Source: an uncultured Paracoccaceae bacterium (GTDB lineage: Bacteria > Pseudomonadota > Alphaproteobacteria > Rhodobacterales > Rhodobacteraceae). Taken from it: a stretch of DNA of 64,000 nt. Shown in pieces: positions 34,486-42,660 of the stretch. The stretch lies in the NCBI GenBank assembly GCA_947494445.1, contig CANLVD010000005.1, forward strand, positions 62,001 to 126,000, written 5' to 3'. The notes under the pieces are model-generated. The model made no database searches. It saw only the letters and a program-made list of their open reading frames with translations, and was not told the origin of the DNA. Made by a program: the position numbers and the translations under genes. Position 1 is the stretch's first letter, and every line of letters starts with the position of its first letter.

Positions 34486-35946
34486 ATGAGCAAAGTCATC
34501 AAAGGTGGGACAGTTTGCACGGCGGATCGGGCATGGGAAGCTGATGTCCTGATCGAGGATGAAGTGATCAAGCAGATCGGCAGCGATCTCAAGGGAGATG
34601 AATACATCGACGCCGAGGGCGCATATGTGATCCCCGGCGGCATCGACCCGCACACCCATCTCGAAATGCCCTTCATGGGCACAACGGCGGCTGAAACATT
34701 TGAAAGCGGCACATGGGCGGCAGCTGTCGGTGGCACAACTATGCTGGTGGATTTCTGCCTGCCGGGTGCTGATGGCTCGATCAAGAATGCAATCCATGAA
34801 TGGCACCGCAAGTCGACGCCGCAGATCTGCTCGGACATCGGCTATCACATGGCGATCACCGGCTGGAACGAGAATATTTTTGCCGAAATGGAAGACGCGG
34901 TGAAAATGGGCGTGAACAGCTTCAAGCATTTCATGGCCTACAAGGGCGCATTGATGATCGAGGATGACGAGATGTTTGCGTCATTCAAACGCTGTGCAGA
35001 GCTGGGCGCGCTGCCAATGGTACATGCGGAAAATGGCGATTTGATTGCCGAATTGCAGACCAAATACATGGAAGAAGGGATCACCGGGCCCGAGGGTCAC
35101 GCCTATTCGCGGCCACCGGAGTTGGAGGGAGAGGCCGCAAACCGCGCGATCACGATTGCAGATGCTGCCGGTGTGCCGCTTTACATCGTGCATGTCTCCT
35201 GCGAGCAGGCCCATGAGGCAATCAGGCGCGCAAGGCAGAAGGGCATGCGTGTCTATGGCGAGCCTCTCATTCAATTCCTAACACTCGATGAATCCGAGTA
35301 TTTCAACAAGGATTGGGACCATGCGGCGCGCCGCGTTATGTCGCCACCGTTTCGTTCGAAAGATCATCAGGCCAGCCTTTGGGCCGGGCTTCAGGCGGGC
35401 AGTCTGCAAGTTGTGGCCACGGATCATGCGGCGTTCAACACCGAACAAAAGCGGGCCGGGCGGGACGACTTCCGGATCATTCCCAATGGATCCAACGGTC
35501 TGGAAGAACGGTTGGCGGTGCTTTGGACCGAAGGTGTGGAGACCGGTCGCCTGACCCCGCAAGAGTTTGTTGCAGCCACCTCGACCAATGTGGCGAAGAT
35601 CCTGAACATCTACCCAAAGAAGGGTGCGATTGTTGAAGGAGCGGACGCGGATATCGTGGTCTGGGATCCGAAAATCTCGAAGACGATCTCGCCCTCGAAC
35701 CACCATTCTGTGTTGGATTACAATGTCTTCGAAGGGTTCGAGGTAACTGCACAAAGCCGGTTCACACTGTCGCGGGGCGAGGTGATCTGGGCCTGGGGGC
35801 AGAATTCTCAGCCGCAACCGGGTCGCGGGCGGTTCGTGCCACGTCCGGCCTTCCCGTCAGCCCACAAGGCGCTGAGCCAATGGAAAGCACTGAATGCACC
35901 AAAAGGCATCGTGCGCGATCCCATGAACATTCCGGCTGGCATTTGA
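34486..35946 (+). CDS. Dihydropyrimidinase (D-hydantoinase family)
   Basis: Opens dihydrouracil/dihydrothymine to N-carbamoyl-beta-amino acids, the second step of the pathway. The start at 34486 follows AAGGAG by 8 nt and gives 486 residues. It is an amidohydrolase: metal ligands His56 and His58 in GIDPHTHLEM, the carboxylated lysine probably Lys153 in FMAYKG, further His in MVHAENGD and IVHVSCEQAHEA, and the catalytic Asp in VVATDHAAF. The N-terminal and C-terminal beta-sandwich and the C-terminal tail (KALNAPKGIVRDPMNIPAGI) fit dihydropyrimidinases better than allantoinases. Confidence 0.93.
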   Translation: MSKVIKGGTVCTADRAWEADVLIEDEVIKQIGSDLKGDEYIDAEGAYVIPGGIDPHTHLEMPFMGTTAAETFESGTWAAAVGGTTMLVDFCLPGADGSIKNAIHEWHRKSTPQICSDIGYHMAITGWNENIFAEMEDAVKMGVNSFKHFMAYKGALMIEDDEMFASFKRCAELGALPMVHAENGDLIAELQTKYMEEGITGPEGHAYSRPPELEGEAANRAITIADAAGVPLYIVHVSCEQAHEAIRRARQKGMRVYGEPLIQFLTLDESEYFNKDWDHAARRVMSPPFRSKDHQASLWAGLQAGSLQVVATDHAAFNTEQKRAGRDDFRIIPNGSNGLEERLAVLWTEGVETGRLTPQEFVAATSTNVAKILNIYPKKGAIVEGADADIVVWDPKISKTISPSNHHSVLDYNVFEGFEVTAQSRFTLSRGEVIWAWGQNSQPQPGRGRFVPRPAFPSAHKALSQWKALNAPKGIVRDPMNIPAGI

Positions 35947-35959
35947 TGTGCGGTGATTT

Positions 35960-36745
35960 GTGAACCAAGTGCCTGTTATTGAGGCCAATGCCCTCAATCT
36001 GACGTTTGAGACCAACGACGGTCCGGTGCATGCGCTTCGGGACGTCTCGTTGGCCATCAACAAGGGTGATTTCGTGTCTTTCATCGGCCCGAGCGGCTGT
36101 GGGAAGACGACGTTTCTGCGGGTCATTGCCGATCTGGAACAGCCCACAGGCGGGCAGGTATCAGTCAACGGGATGAGCCCGGAAGAGGCCAGAAAGGCAC
36201 GAGCCTATGGCTATGTGTTTCAGGCGGCAGGGCTTTATCCATGGCGGACAATTGCTGGAAACATTCGCTTACCCCTTGAAATCATGGGGTATTCGAAAGC
36301 TGAACAGCGTGAGCGGTCCGAAAGGGTTCTCAAGCTGGTCGAACTGTCCGGATTTGGTGGAAAATACCCTTGGCAATTGTCCGGCGGGATGCAGCAGCGG
36401 GCCTCCATCGCGCGGGCGCTTGCCTTCGATGCCGACATCCTGCTGATGGATGAACCCTTTGGGGCGCTGGATGAAATTGTCCGGGACCGCTTGAACGAGG
36501 AGCTTCTGAACCTCTGGAAGCGCACGCAGAAAACCATCTGCTTTGTCACCCATTCGATCCCGGAGGCAGTTTTTCTCAGCACCAAGATCGTGGTCATGAG
36601 CCCGCGACCCGGGCGGATCACGGATGTAATCGACAGCCCATTACCGCTGGAACGACCGCTGGATATTCGTGACACACCGGAGTTCATCGAGGTGGCGCAC
36701 AGGGTCCGTGACGGGCTGCGAGCGGGGCATGGCGATGATGTTTGA
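35960..36745 (+). CDS. ABC transporter ATP-binding protein (NitT/TauT type), probable pyrimidine importer
   Basis: Cytoplasmic ATPase of 261 residues starting with GTG. Walker A GPSGCGKTT (about 43-51), signature LSGGMQQRASIARALA, Walker B ILLMDEPFGALDE. Sequence style is that of the SsuB/TauB/NrtD group. The 3' end overlaps the next ORF. With the two permeases and THI5-like receptor downstream it forms a complete importer, whose place in the RutR-controlled operon points to a pyrimidine or a breakdown intermediate. Confidence 0.92.
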   Translation: MNQVPVIEANALNLTFETNDGPVHALRDVSLAINKGDFVSFIGPSGCGKTTFLRVIADLEQPTGGQVSVNGMSPEEARKARAYGYVFQAAGLYPWRTIAGNIRLPLEIMGYSKAEQRERSERVLKLVELSGFGGKYPWQLSGGMQQRASIARALAFDADILLMDEPFGALDEIVRDRLNEELLNLWKRTQKTICFVTHSIPEAVFLSTKIVVMSPRPGRITDVIDSPLPLERPLDIRDTPEFIEVAHRVRDGLRAGHGDDV

Positions 36746-37319
36746 GGGGCGCAAAACCGCTGTAGTTTTTCCGTGGTTCTTTCATAACTCTTCCATAACT
36801 CTTTTGAAGCGGATGCTCGCAGCGGCGTCGTGTCTGTATCTGTGGGGTTTTGCCTGCTCTGCCGTGGCCGAAGACGCGCCAAATGTCGTCTTTGCGCAAT
36901 CCGGACCGATTGAGATCGCCGCCGTTCTGACCAAAGACAGAAACTGGCGCGAAATGCTGTTCGAGCCAGGTGGGGCGGTCAGTTTCACACCAGTGACAGA
37001 GCTTGCCGAGGGCGAGAGTGTGCAGCTTCTGGTTCTGGTCCGGCATGCGGTTGAGGCTGCTGGCGATCTGGTACTGTCCTGCGATCTGGCGATGACCGGA
37101 CCTGACGGGATCACACAGACCTCCGCCCCGATGAATTGCCCGGTATTGCCACGACCCACGAATGCGGGCGGGATGTATCTGGCAGGTTTCGGCATGATGC
37201 TGGAGAACGGAGTGGATGACATCGACGGTCTGGTCACGCTGCAAATCGGAGTGACGGATGTCAAACGCGACGCACGGGCCACGGCTGAATTGCAGATCAC
37301 CAAGGCGGGTGCGAAATGA
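36735..37319 (+). CDS. Exported protein of unknown function within the ABC importer operon
   Basis: I do not recognise this protein. A hydrophobic signal-like segment (MLAAASCLYLWGFACSAVA) ends before EDAPNV; the mature part of about 145 residues looks like an all-beta periplasmic domain. The start is unclear: ATGs at 36729, 36735 and 36738 lie inside the end of the ATPase gene, an in-frame TTG at 36804 gives a compact signal peptide, and ATG 36813 is also possible; none has a good ribosome site. It ends by overlapping the first permease gene (ATGA), so it is embedded in the transporter operon. Confidence 0.68.
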   Translation: MMFEGRKTAVVFPWFFHNSSITLLKRMLAAASCLYLWGFACSAVAEDAPNVVFAQSGPIEIAAVLTKDRNWREMLFEPGGAVSFTPVTELAEGESVQLLVLVRHAVEAAGDLVLSCDLAMTGPDGITQTSAPMNCPVLPRPTNAGGMYLAGFGMMLENGVDDIDGLVTLQIGVTDVKRDARATAELQITKAGAK

Positions 37320-38236
37320 TGCGGCGGGTGTTGCCCGTGCTGGCCGTGGCCGCTGCCCTGATCGGGCTGTGGTATCTGGCCGTGATCCCGATGAACATTC
37401 ACGCGGCCCTGACCGATGCGGAGCGGGCAGGCGCGGTGGTTACGCCTGCCACGGCCAAGGAGCGGCGCGATGCAGGCGCAATCGGACTGGTTGTGAAAAA
37501 CCCAGCGCAGATCGGAGCGACCTTTTCGCAGGAACGCCCACGCTTGCCGACACCGGATCAAGTGGCGGTGGAGCTGTGGCAGACAACGGTGGAAAAGAAG
37601 ATCACCTCGAAACGCTCGCTGGTGTTCCATGGCTGGATCACGCTGAGCGCGACGCTTCTGGGCTTTGCCATCGGTACGGTTGCAGGGATCGCGTTGGCAA
37701 TTGGCATCGTGCACAGTCGGGTGATGGACATGAGCGTGATGCCATGGGCTATTGTCAGCCAGACGATCCCGATCATTGCGCTCGCCCCCATGATCATTGT
37801 TGTGCTCTACTCTGTGGGCGTGCAGGGGTTGCTGCCCAAAGCGGTCATCTCGGCCTATCTGAGCTTCTTTCCAGTCGTCGTCGGCATGGTGAAGGGGCTG
37901 CGCAGCCCGGCTTTGGCCCAGCTTGATCTGCTCAAGACCTACAATACCCCGCAATCTTCGGTGTTCTGGAAACTGCGGTTGCCAGCCTCGACACCCTATC
38001 TGTTTGCGTCGTTGAAGGTGGGAATAGCGGCCTCCCTGATCGGCGCGATTGTTGGAGAACTGCCAACAGGGGCGGTACGCGGGCTTGGAGCGCGGTTGCT
38101 GGCAGGAAGTTATTACGGGCAGACGATTCAAATCTGGTCTGCGCTCTTCGGAGCGGCTATACTGGCTGCTGCGCTGGTCAGCATTATTGGTCTGATTGAG
38201 CGGCTGACACTCAGACGTATGGGGTTGTCGGTATGA
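37316..38236 (+). CDS. ABC transporter permease 1 of the probable pyrimidine importer
   Basis: Inner-membrane permease of the BPD type, 306 residues, about six spans. The coupling loop is KTYNTPQSSVFWKLRLPAS (EAA-type motif), followed by FASLKVGIAASLIGAIVGEL. An N-terminal periplasmic stretch of about 60 residues follows the first span. It overlaps the preceding ORF by ATGA. It probably pairs as a heterodimer with the second permease, as in ThiX/YkoE-like or NMT1-linked systems. Confidence 0.91.
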   Translation: MMRRVLPVLAVAAALIGLWYLAVIPMNIHAALTDAERAGAVVTPATAKERRDAGAIGLVVKNPAQIGATFSQERPRLPTPDQVAVELWQTTVEKKITSKRSLVFHGWITLSATLLGFAIGTVAGIALAIGIVHSRVMDMSVMPWAIVSQTIPIIALAPMIIVVLYSVGVQGLLPKAVISAYLSFFPVVVGMVKGLRSPALAQLDLLKTYNTPQSSVFWKLRLPASTPYLFASLKVGIAASLIGAIVGELPTGAVRGLGARLLAGSYYGQTIQIWSALFGAAILAAALVSIIGLIERLTLRRMGLSV

Positions 38237-38364
38237 CGGGGGATCTTAATCATACTGACTTCAGGCCACTGTGCTGGTGGTGTCAGTCCCCGCTGTCCTG
38301 GCTTGGGGCGAGGACAGCGGGGGTTTTTTTAAGCACCCGCATTTCCAGATGGTGGTGGCCATGA
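38233..38364 (+). CDS. Possible 43-residue coupled ORF spanning the terminator hairpin
   Basis: ATG at 38233 overlaps the stop of permease 1 (ATGA), and its TGA at 38362 overlaps an in-frame ATG of permease 2 at 38361 (ATGA again). The 43-residue product is odd, with seven tryptophans including CWWC and RWWWP, and it covers the hairpin at 38288-38330. It could be a leader peptide whose translation decides termination, or a chance open frame. The double overlap is the main argument for it. Confidence 0.25.
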   Translation: MTGDLNHTDFRPLCWWCQSPLSWLGARTAGVFLSTRISRWWWP

Positions 38365-39203
38365 TGCTGGTCGCGCTTGCCTTCTTGATCTGGGCCGGTG
38401 GCTGGTGGCTGAACACACGGCTGGCGGCAGGACCGCAGGCTGAGACCTCTTTGGTGCGTCTGGCGGTGCCTGTGATTTTCGGCCTGACGCTGATCGTGAT
38501 GTGGGAACTGGTCGTGCGCGGGCTTGAGGTTTCGCTGGTGATCCTGCCGGCGCCTTCGGTCATTGCTGCGCGATTTGCATCAAGCCTGCCGGTGCTATGG
38601 GCCGATTTCGTACAGACAATCGTGAAAGGCGCGCTCAGCGGGTATCTGATGGGTTGCGGGGCGGCGATCCTGACAGCAGTGCTGGTTGATCGGTCGGCCT
38701 TTCTGAAAGCCGGGCTGCTGCCCATCGGCAATTTCATCGCGGCCCTGCCAATTGTGGGCACCGCCCCCATTCTGGTGATGTGGTTCGGCTTTGACTGGCA
38801 ATCAAAGGCGGCTGTGGTGGTGGTCATGGTGTTCTTCCCTGTGCTGGTCAACACGGTGGCGGGACTGGCTGAGACCAGCCAGATGCAACGCGACCAGATG
38901 CGGACTTATGCAGCAAGCTACTGGCAGGGATTTTTCAAGCTGCGCCTGCCTGCGGCCCTGCCGTTCATTTTCAACGGACTGAAGATTTCGACCACGCTGG
39001 CCTTGATCGGTGCCATTGTGGCAGAGTTCTTCGGATCGCCGGTCGTGGGCATGGGATTTCGGATATCCACCAGCGTGGGACAATTGGCGCTGGACATGGT
39101 CTGGGCCGAGATTGTGGTGGCAGCATTGGCGGGAAGCCTGTTTTACGGGGCAGTGGCCCTGATCGAGAAGCGGATGACCTTCTGGCATCCGTCACAGAGA
39201 TAA
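38271..39203 (+). CDS. ABC transporter permease 2 of the probable pyrimidine importer
   Basis: Inner-membrane permease of the SsuC/TauC type, up to 310 residues. Seen: VRLAVPVIFGLTLIVMWELV and LPAPSVIAARF near the N-terminal core, then the EAA loop TYAASYWQGFFKLRLPAALP and ALIGAIVAEFFGSPVVGMG. The start is uncertain. GTG at 38271 gives the longest protein but puts a terminator hairpin inside the coding region; ATG at 38349 or 38361 still keeps the full core, and 38361 would couple to the small overlapping ORF. The binding protein follows 26 nt later. Confidence 0.88.
   Translation: MLVVSVPAVLAWGEDSGGFFKHPHFQMVVAMMLVALAFLIWAGGWWLNTRLAAGPQAETSLVRLAVPVIFGLTLIVMWELVVRGLEVSLVILPAPSVIAARFASSLPVLWADFVQTIVKGALSGYLMGCGAAILTAVLVDRSAFLKAGLLPIGNFIAALPIVGTAPILVMWFGFDWQSKAAVVVVMVFFPVLVNTVAGLAETSQMQRDQMRTYAASYWQGFFKLRLPAALPFIFNGLKISTTLALIGAIVAEFFGSPVVGMGFRISTSVGQLALDMVWAEIVVAALAGSLFYGAVALIEKRMTFWHPSQR
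38288..38330 (+). terminator. Strong intrinsic terminator/attenuator between the two permease genes
   Basis: A perfect 12-bp stem (CCCCGCTGTCCT at 38288-38299 with AGGACAGCGGGG at 38311-38322), an 11-nt loop, then G and seven T (38324-38330). This is the best rho-independent terminator shape in the window. It falls inside the longest reading frame of permease 2, so it would limit transcription of permease 2 and the binding protein unless translated through or antiterminated. Confidence 0.8.
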
Positions 39204-39229
39204 AAGACGAGTTCAACAAGGAGACTGAG

Positions 39230-40213
39230 ATGAAAAAGACATTGATCACGACCCTGGCGGCCTTTGCGCTGGGATCGGCCGCGCAGGCAGCTGATGAGAT
39301 GAAGCTGCAATTGCAGTGGGTCACACAGGCGCAGTTCGCGGGTTATTACGTGGCGCTCGACAAGGGGTTCTACGAGGAAGAGGATCTGGACGTCACGATC
39401 CTTCCCGGCGGTCCGGACATTGCACCACCTCAGGTGCTTGCGGGTGGCGGGGCCGATGTGATGCTGAACTGGATGCCGTCTGCTCTGGCGGCTCGCGAAA
39501 AGGGCCTGCCGGTCGTCAACATTGCCCAGCCATTCAAGTCCTCGGGTCTGATGCTGACCTGCTGGAAAGATACGGGCATCACCTCGCCCGCGGATTTCAA
39601 GGGCAAGACCATCGGTGTGTGGTTCTTCGGCAATGAGTATCCGTTCCTGAGCTGGATGAGCCAGGAAGGCATCTCAACCGGTGGTGGCGATGATGGCGTC
39701 ACGATCCTGAAACAGGGTTTCAACGTCGATCCGCTGTTGCAGCGTCAGGCTGATTGCATCTCGACCATGACCTATAATGAATACTGGCAGGTGATCGATG
39801 CGGGTGTATCTCCTGACGAGTTGGTGACCTTCAAGTATGAAGAGCAGGGTGTGGCGACGCTGGAAGATGGCATCTACACGCTTGAGGAAAACCTTTCCAA
39901 ACCTGACATGGTCGACAAGCTGACGCGCTTTGTGCGGGCTTCCATGAAAGGGTGGAAATATGCTGAAGCCAACCCGGATGAGGCCGCAGAAATCGTTCTT
40001 GAAAACGACGAAAGCGGTGCTCAGACCGAGAAGCATCAGAAGCGCATGATGGGCGAGATCGCCAAGCTGACCGCAGGTTCGAACGGCGCGCTGGATGTGG
40101 CGGATTATGAGCGCACGGTGGCCACACTTCTGGGCGGCGGCTCGGATCCTGTGATCACGGCCGAGCCAGAAGGCGCCTGGACCTCCGTCATCACGGATGC
40201 AGCGCTGAACTGA
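39230..40213 (+). CDS. ABC transporter substrate-binding protein, NMT1/THI5-like
   Basis: Periplasmic receptor, 327 residues, with a signal peptide ending at AAQA (about residue 20). The mature N-terminus, MKLQLQWVTQAQFAGYYVAL, is the pattern of the NMT1/THI5 family, whose members bind pyrimidine-like ligands such as thiamine precursors. DKGFYEEEDLDVTILPGG and GADVMLNWMPSALAARE follow. Together with RutR control and the catabolic enzymes, uracil, thymine or a dihydro- or carbamoyl intermediate is the likely ligand. It is the last gene of the operon. Confidence 0.9.
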   Translation: MKKTLITTLAAFALGSAAQAADEMKLQLQWVTQAQFAGYYVALDKGFYEEEDLDVTILPGGPDIAPPQVLAGGGADVMLNWMPSALAAREKGLPVVNIAQPFKSSGLMLTCWKDTGITSPADFKGKTIGVWFFGNEYPFLSWMSQEGISTGGGDDGVTILKQGFNVDPLLQRQADCISTMTYNEYWQVIDAGVSPDELVTFKYEEQGVATLEDGIYTLEENLSKPDMVDKLTRFVRASMKGWKYAEANPDEAAEIVLENDESGAQTEKHQKRMMGEIAKLTAGSNGALDVADYERTVATLLGGGSDPVITAEPEGAWTSVITDAALN

Positions 40214-40219
40214 TAGCGG

Positions 40220-40248
40220 TCAGGGGCGCGTCAATGGCGCGTCCCTGA
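40220..40248 (+). terminator. Hairpin after the binding-protein gene
   Basis: TCAGGGGCGCG (40220-40230) pairs with CGCGTCCCTGA (40238-40248), one G-T pair, 7-nt loop. It begins 6 nt after the stop codon. There is no long T run, so it may act as a weak terminator or an mRNA 3'-end stabiliser. Confidence 0.5.
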
Positions 40249-40367
40249 ACACCCTTTGTGCGGATCAAACCGCAGCAGATAGGCGCTCAAGCCTTCCAAA
40301 TTGAGCCTTTTCCCTGCCACTATTCATAAGTACAGGTTCCGCTATCACTTCAGAGGAGCCCCCGTTC

Positions 40368-42101
40368 ATGTGTGGAATCGCCGGAACCTTCAATCTGCCT
40401 CAGGCAACCGTTGGTCATGTCGAGGATATGATTGGCTGCATCAGCTATCGTGGTCCTGATGAGCAGGGTGCGATCAAGGTGGGGCCAGCGGTTCTGGGTC
40501 ATGCACGTCTTGCAGTGGTGGACCCCGAGAACGGCACCCAGCCGATGTCGAATGAGGATGACACGGTCTGGGTTGTTTTCAACGGCGAGATCTACAATTT
40601 CGTGGAGATCCGCGAAGAGCTGAAAGCCAAGGGCTACAAATTCAAATCCCGTTGCGACACAGAAGTGCTGGTCCATCTCTGGCGCGAAGAAGGCGAGAAG
40701 ATGCTGGAGCGTCTGATCGGGATGTATGCTTTCTTCATCTGGGACACCCGTCAGAACAAGGGAATGATCGCGCGTGACCGTCAGGGCATCAAACCCTGCT
40801 ACATCATGGACATTGGCGACGGCTTTGCCTTTGCCTCCGAGATCAAGGCGATCCTGACCCTGCCGTTTGTCACGGCGGAAGTCGACGACATCGGCCTGAA
40901 CATGGTGCACACATTCAACTACTGCCCGCCACCGCGCACCTGCTATAAGGGTATCCGTCACATGGAGCCCGGCACCTACTGGCTGCTTGATGGCAACGGC
41001 AAGCGCGAGATCAAGCGCTACTGGTCCTGGGGGCTGGATCAGCCCAAGGAAGACGTCTCTCATGACGCATTTGGCGCGCTTCTTGACGATGCGATCCGGT
41101 TGCAGATGCGTTTTGATGTGCGCGGCTGCCTTTTCCTTTCCGGGGGTGTCGACAGCTCGGTCGTGGCTGCACATCTCAAGCCGCAATGGAACGAGGACAA
41201 GATGCTCTGCTACGGGCTGGATTGTACGGTTCCGGGCTACGGCGAATATGATGTGGCTCAGGAAGCAGCCCGTCAGGCCGGCCTTGAAGTGCTGCCGATC
41301 ACCTATGATGAAAGCCTTGTCACGGACAACATGGACGCGTTTGTCTATCACGCGGACCAGCCCCATGGGGATGTGTCCTTCATGCTAGTGCGGCGTCTGT
41401 GCCAGACAGCGCATGAGGCCGGCGTGATCGTCGCCTTCAACGGCGACGGGCCGGATGAAGTTCTGTCGGGCTTTACCCACAATCAGGCCTTCCTGACTGC
41501 AAACCCGGGCCCCGCATTCCCGATCGAGGCCTATTTCAACCATATCAACTATTTCGACCCGGCAGTGCGGGCAGATGTGCTGGTGCCTGAATTTGCGGCA
41601 GCCTTGCCCGATCCGCTGGAGGCTTTCCGCGAAATCATGGAGCCTTTCGGCTCCATGGCACCAATTGATCAGATTGCCGCCTACGAGACACAAGTGCTGG
41701 CCCCGGGCAACAATCTGGTCAAAACCGACCGAATGGGTGCAGGTCTGTCGATTGAGGGACGCTCGCCGTTTCTGGATCATCGGGTTTGCGAAGCAATGGC
41801 CAAGATCCCGGCTTTGGCCCGGGTGTCGGACGGGGTGTCCAAGGCCTATCTGAAGCATTACGGTCTGCGCCACTACTCCAAGGATCTGATGTTCCGGCAG
41901 AAATCCATGCCAACCCTGCCCATAGGCGAATGGATCAAGGGGCCGTTGCAGGGCTGGGCGCGTGACATTCTGGGGGACCTTGACGAAAGCCGCTACAACC
42001 GCAAGGCGGCCTTGTCGCTCTTTGATGCCCATGTGGCGGGACAGGCCAATCACACGCGCGCCTTGCGCACCCTGCTGACAAGCTCCGTCTGGCTGAGGTG
42101 A
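40368..42101 (+). CDS. asnB: Asparagine synthase (glutamine-hydrolysing)
   Basis: Makes asparagine from aspartate using ATP and glutamine nitrogen. It has 577 residues. Cys2 (MCGIAG) is the glutaminase nucleophile; the class II glutaminase domain runs to about residue 200, with GPDEQG, VFNGEIYNF and CDTEVLVHLW. The synthetase domain carries the pyrophosphate loop FLSGGVDSSVVAAHL (about 254-268) and the later IEGRSPFLDHRVCEAMAKIP. AGAGGAG lies about 9 nt before the start. A role in a special amidation pathway cannot be excluded, but no such cluster is nearby. Confidence 0.92.
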   Translation: MCGIAGTFNLPQATVGHVEDMIGCISYRGPDEQGAIKVGPAVLGHARLAVVDPENGTQPMSNEDDTVWVVFNGEIYNFVEIREELKAKGYKFKSRCDTEVLVHLWREEGEKMLERLIGMYAFFIWDTRQNKGMIARDRQGIKPCYIMDIGDGFAFASEIKAILTLPFVTAEVDDIGLNMVHTFNYCPPPRTCYKGIRHMEPGTYWLLDGNGKREIKRYWSWGLDQPKEDVSHDAFGALLDDAIRLQMRFDVRGCLFLSGGVDSSVVAAHLKPQWNEDKMLCYGLDCTVPGYGEYDVAQEAARQAGLEVLPITYDESLVTDNMDAFVYHADQPHGDVSFMLVRRLCQTAHEAGVIVAFNGDGPDEVLSGFTHNQAFLTANPGPAFPIEAYFNHINYFDPAVRADVLVPEFAAALPDPLEAFREIMEPFGSMAPIDQIAAYETQVLAPGNNLVKTDRMGAGLSIEGRSPFLDHRVCEAMAKIPALARVSDGVSKAYLKHYGLRHYSKDLMFRQKSMPTLPIGEWIKGPLQGWARDILGDLDESRYNRKAALSLFDAHVAGQANHTRALRTLLTSSVWLR

Positions 42102-42203
42102 GTCCAAGCCGCCACAGATCGCGCGATTGATGCACTGGACTGTGGCGAAACCCTCAAGCCTGCGGCATACTGGCGGGAACAATAAACGGCAGGCAGATTT
42201 CCC

Positions 42204-42509
42204 GTGCAGGGTTCAAAGACACAACAGCGCCCGTATTTCGGTGTGATCCTTTGTGTGGTGACCATCGGTCTGGTCGCCTATTTCACCGTAGCCGCCACCC
42301 GAGGCAGCTATGGAATGTTCCGATTGGTTCAGGTCGAAGCACAGGCCACCCGGCTGGAGCGTGAGCTGTCGCTTCTGCAATCCGAGCATGCGATGATCGC
42401 CAACAAGACCAGGCGTCTGTCGAATGACTACCTTGATCTGGACCTTCTGGATGAGCGCGCCCGCAAGGTGCTGGGTCTGGCCCGCGCCGATGAGATCGTG
42501 ATCCGGTAG
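42204..42509 (+). CDS. ftsB: Septum formation initiator FtsB
   Basis: Bitopic divisome protein, 101 residues, GTG start. One membrane span (about 12-31) is followed by a periplasmic coiled coil (EAQATRLERELSLLQSEHAMI) and the conserved YLDLDLLDERARKVLGLARADEIVI ending of alphaproteobacterial DivIC/FtsB proteins. In alphaproteobacteria ftsB commonly stands before the pyruvate dehydrogenase genes. Here two paralogous minus-strand genes have come to lie between ftsB and pdhA. Confidence 0.9.
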   Translation: MQGSKTQQRPYFGVILCVVTIGLVAYFTVAATRGSYGMFRLVQVEAQATRLERELSLLQSEHAMIANKTRRLSNDYLDLDLLDERARKVLGLARADEIVIR

Positions 42510-42610
42510 CGCTCTGCTCAGGGTCACATGCGAGACCAGTCGAGGGTTCCGCCCGTTCACACCTCGAATGCGCCGCTCGGGCAATTGCAAATACGGGGTT
42601 CACACTTCTT

Positions 42611-42660
42611 GGCAAAAATATCCCGGGGGAGGCGCGGCACGCGCCGGGGGCAGCGCCCCT
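42611..42660. repeat. REP-like extragenic palindromic element
   Basis: GGCAAAAATATCCCGGGGG is followed by two GC-rich hairpins: GGCGCG/CGCGCC (42631-42636, 42640-42645) and GGGGC/GCCCC (42647-42651, 42655-42659). Elements of this build recur between genes in many Rhodobacteraceae, to my knowledge. I saw only one copy here. It sits between ftsB and the convergent gene ending at 42661 and may serve as a two-way transcription end. Confidence 0.45.
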
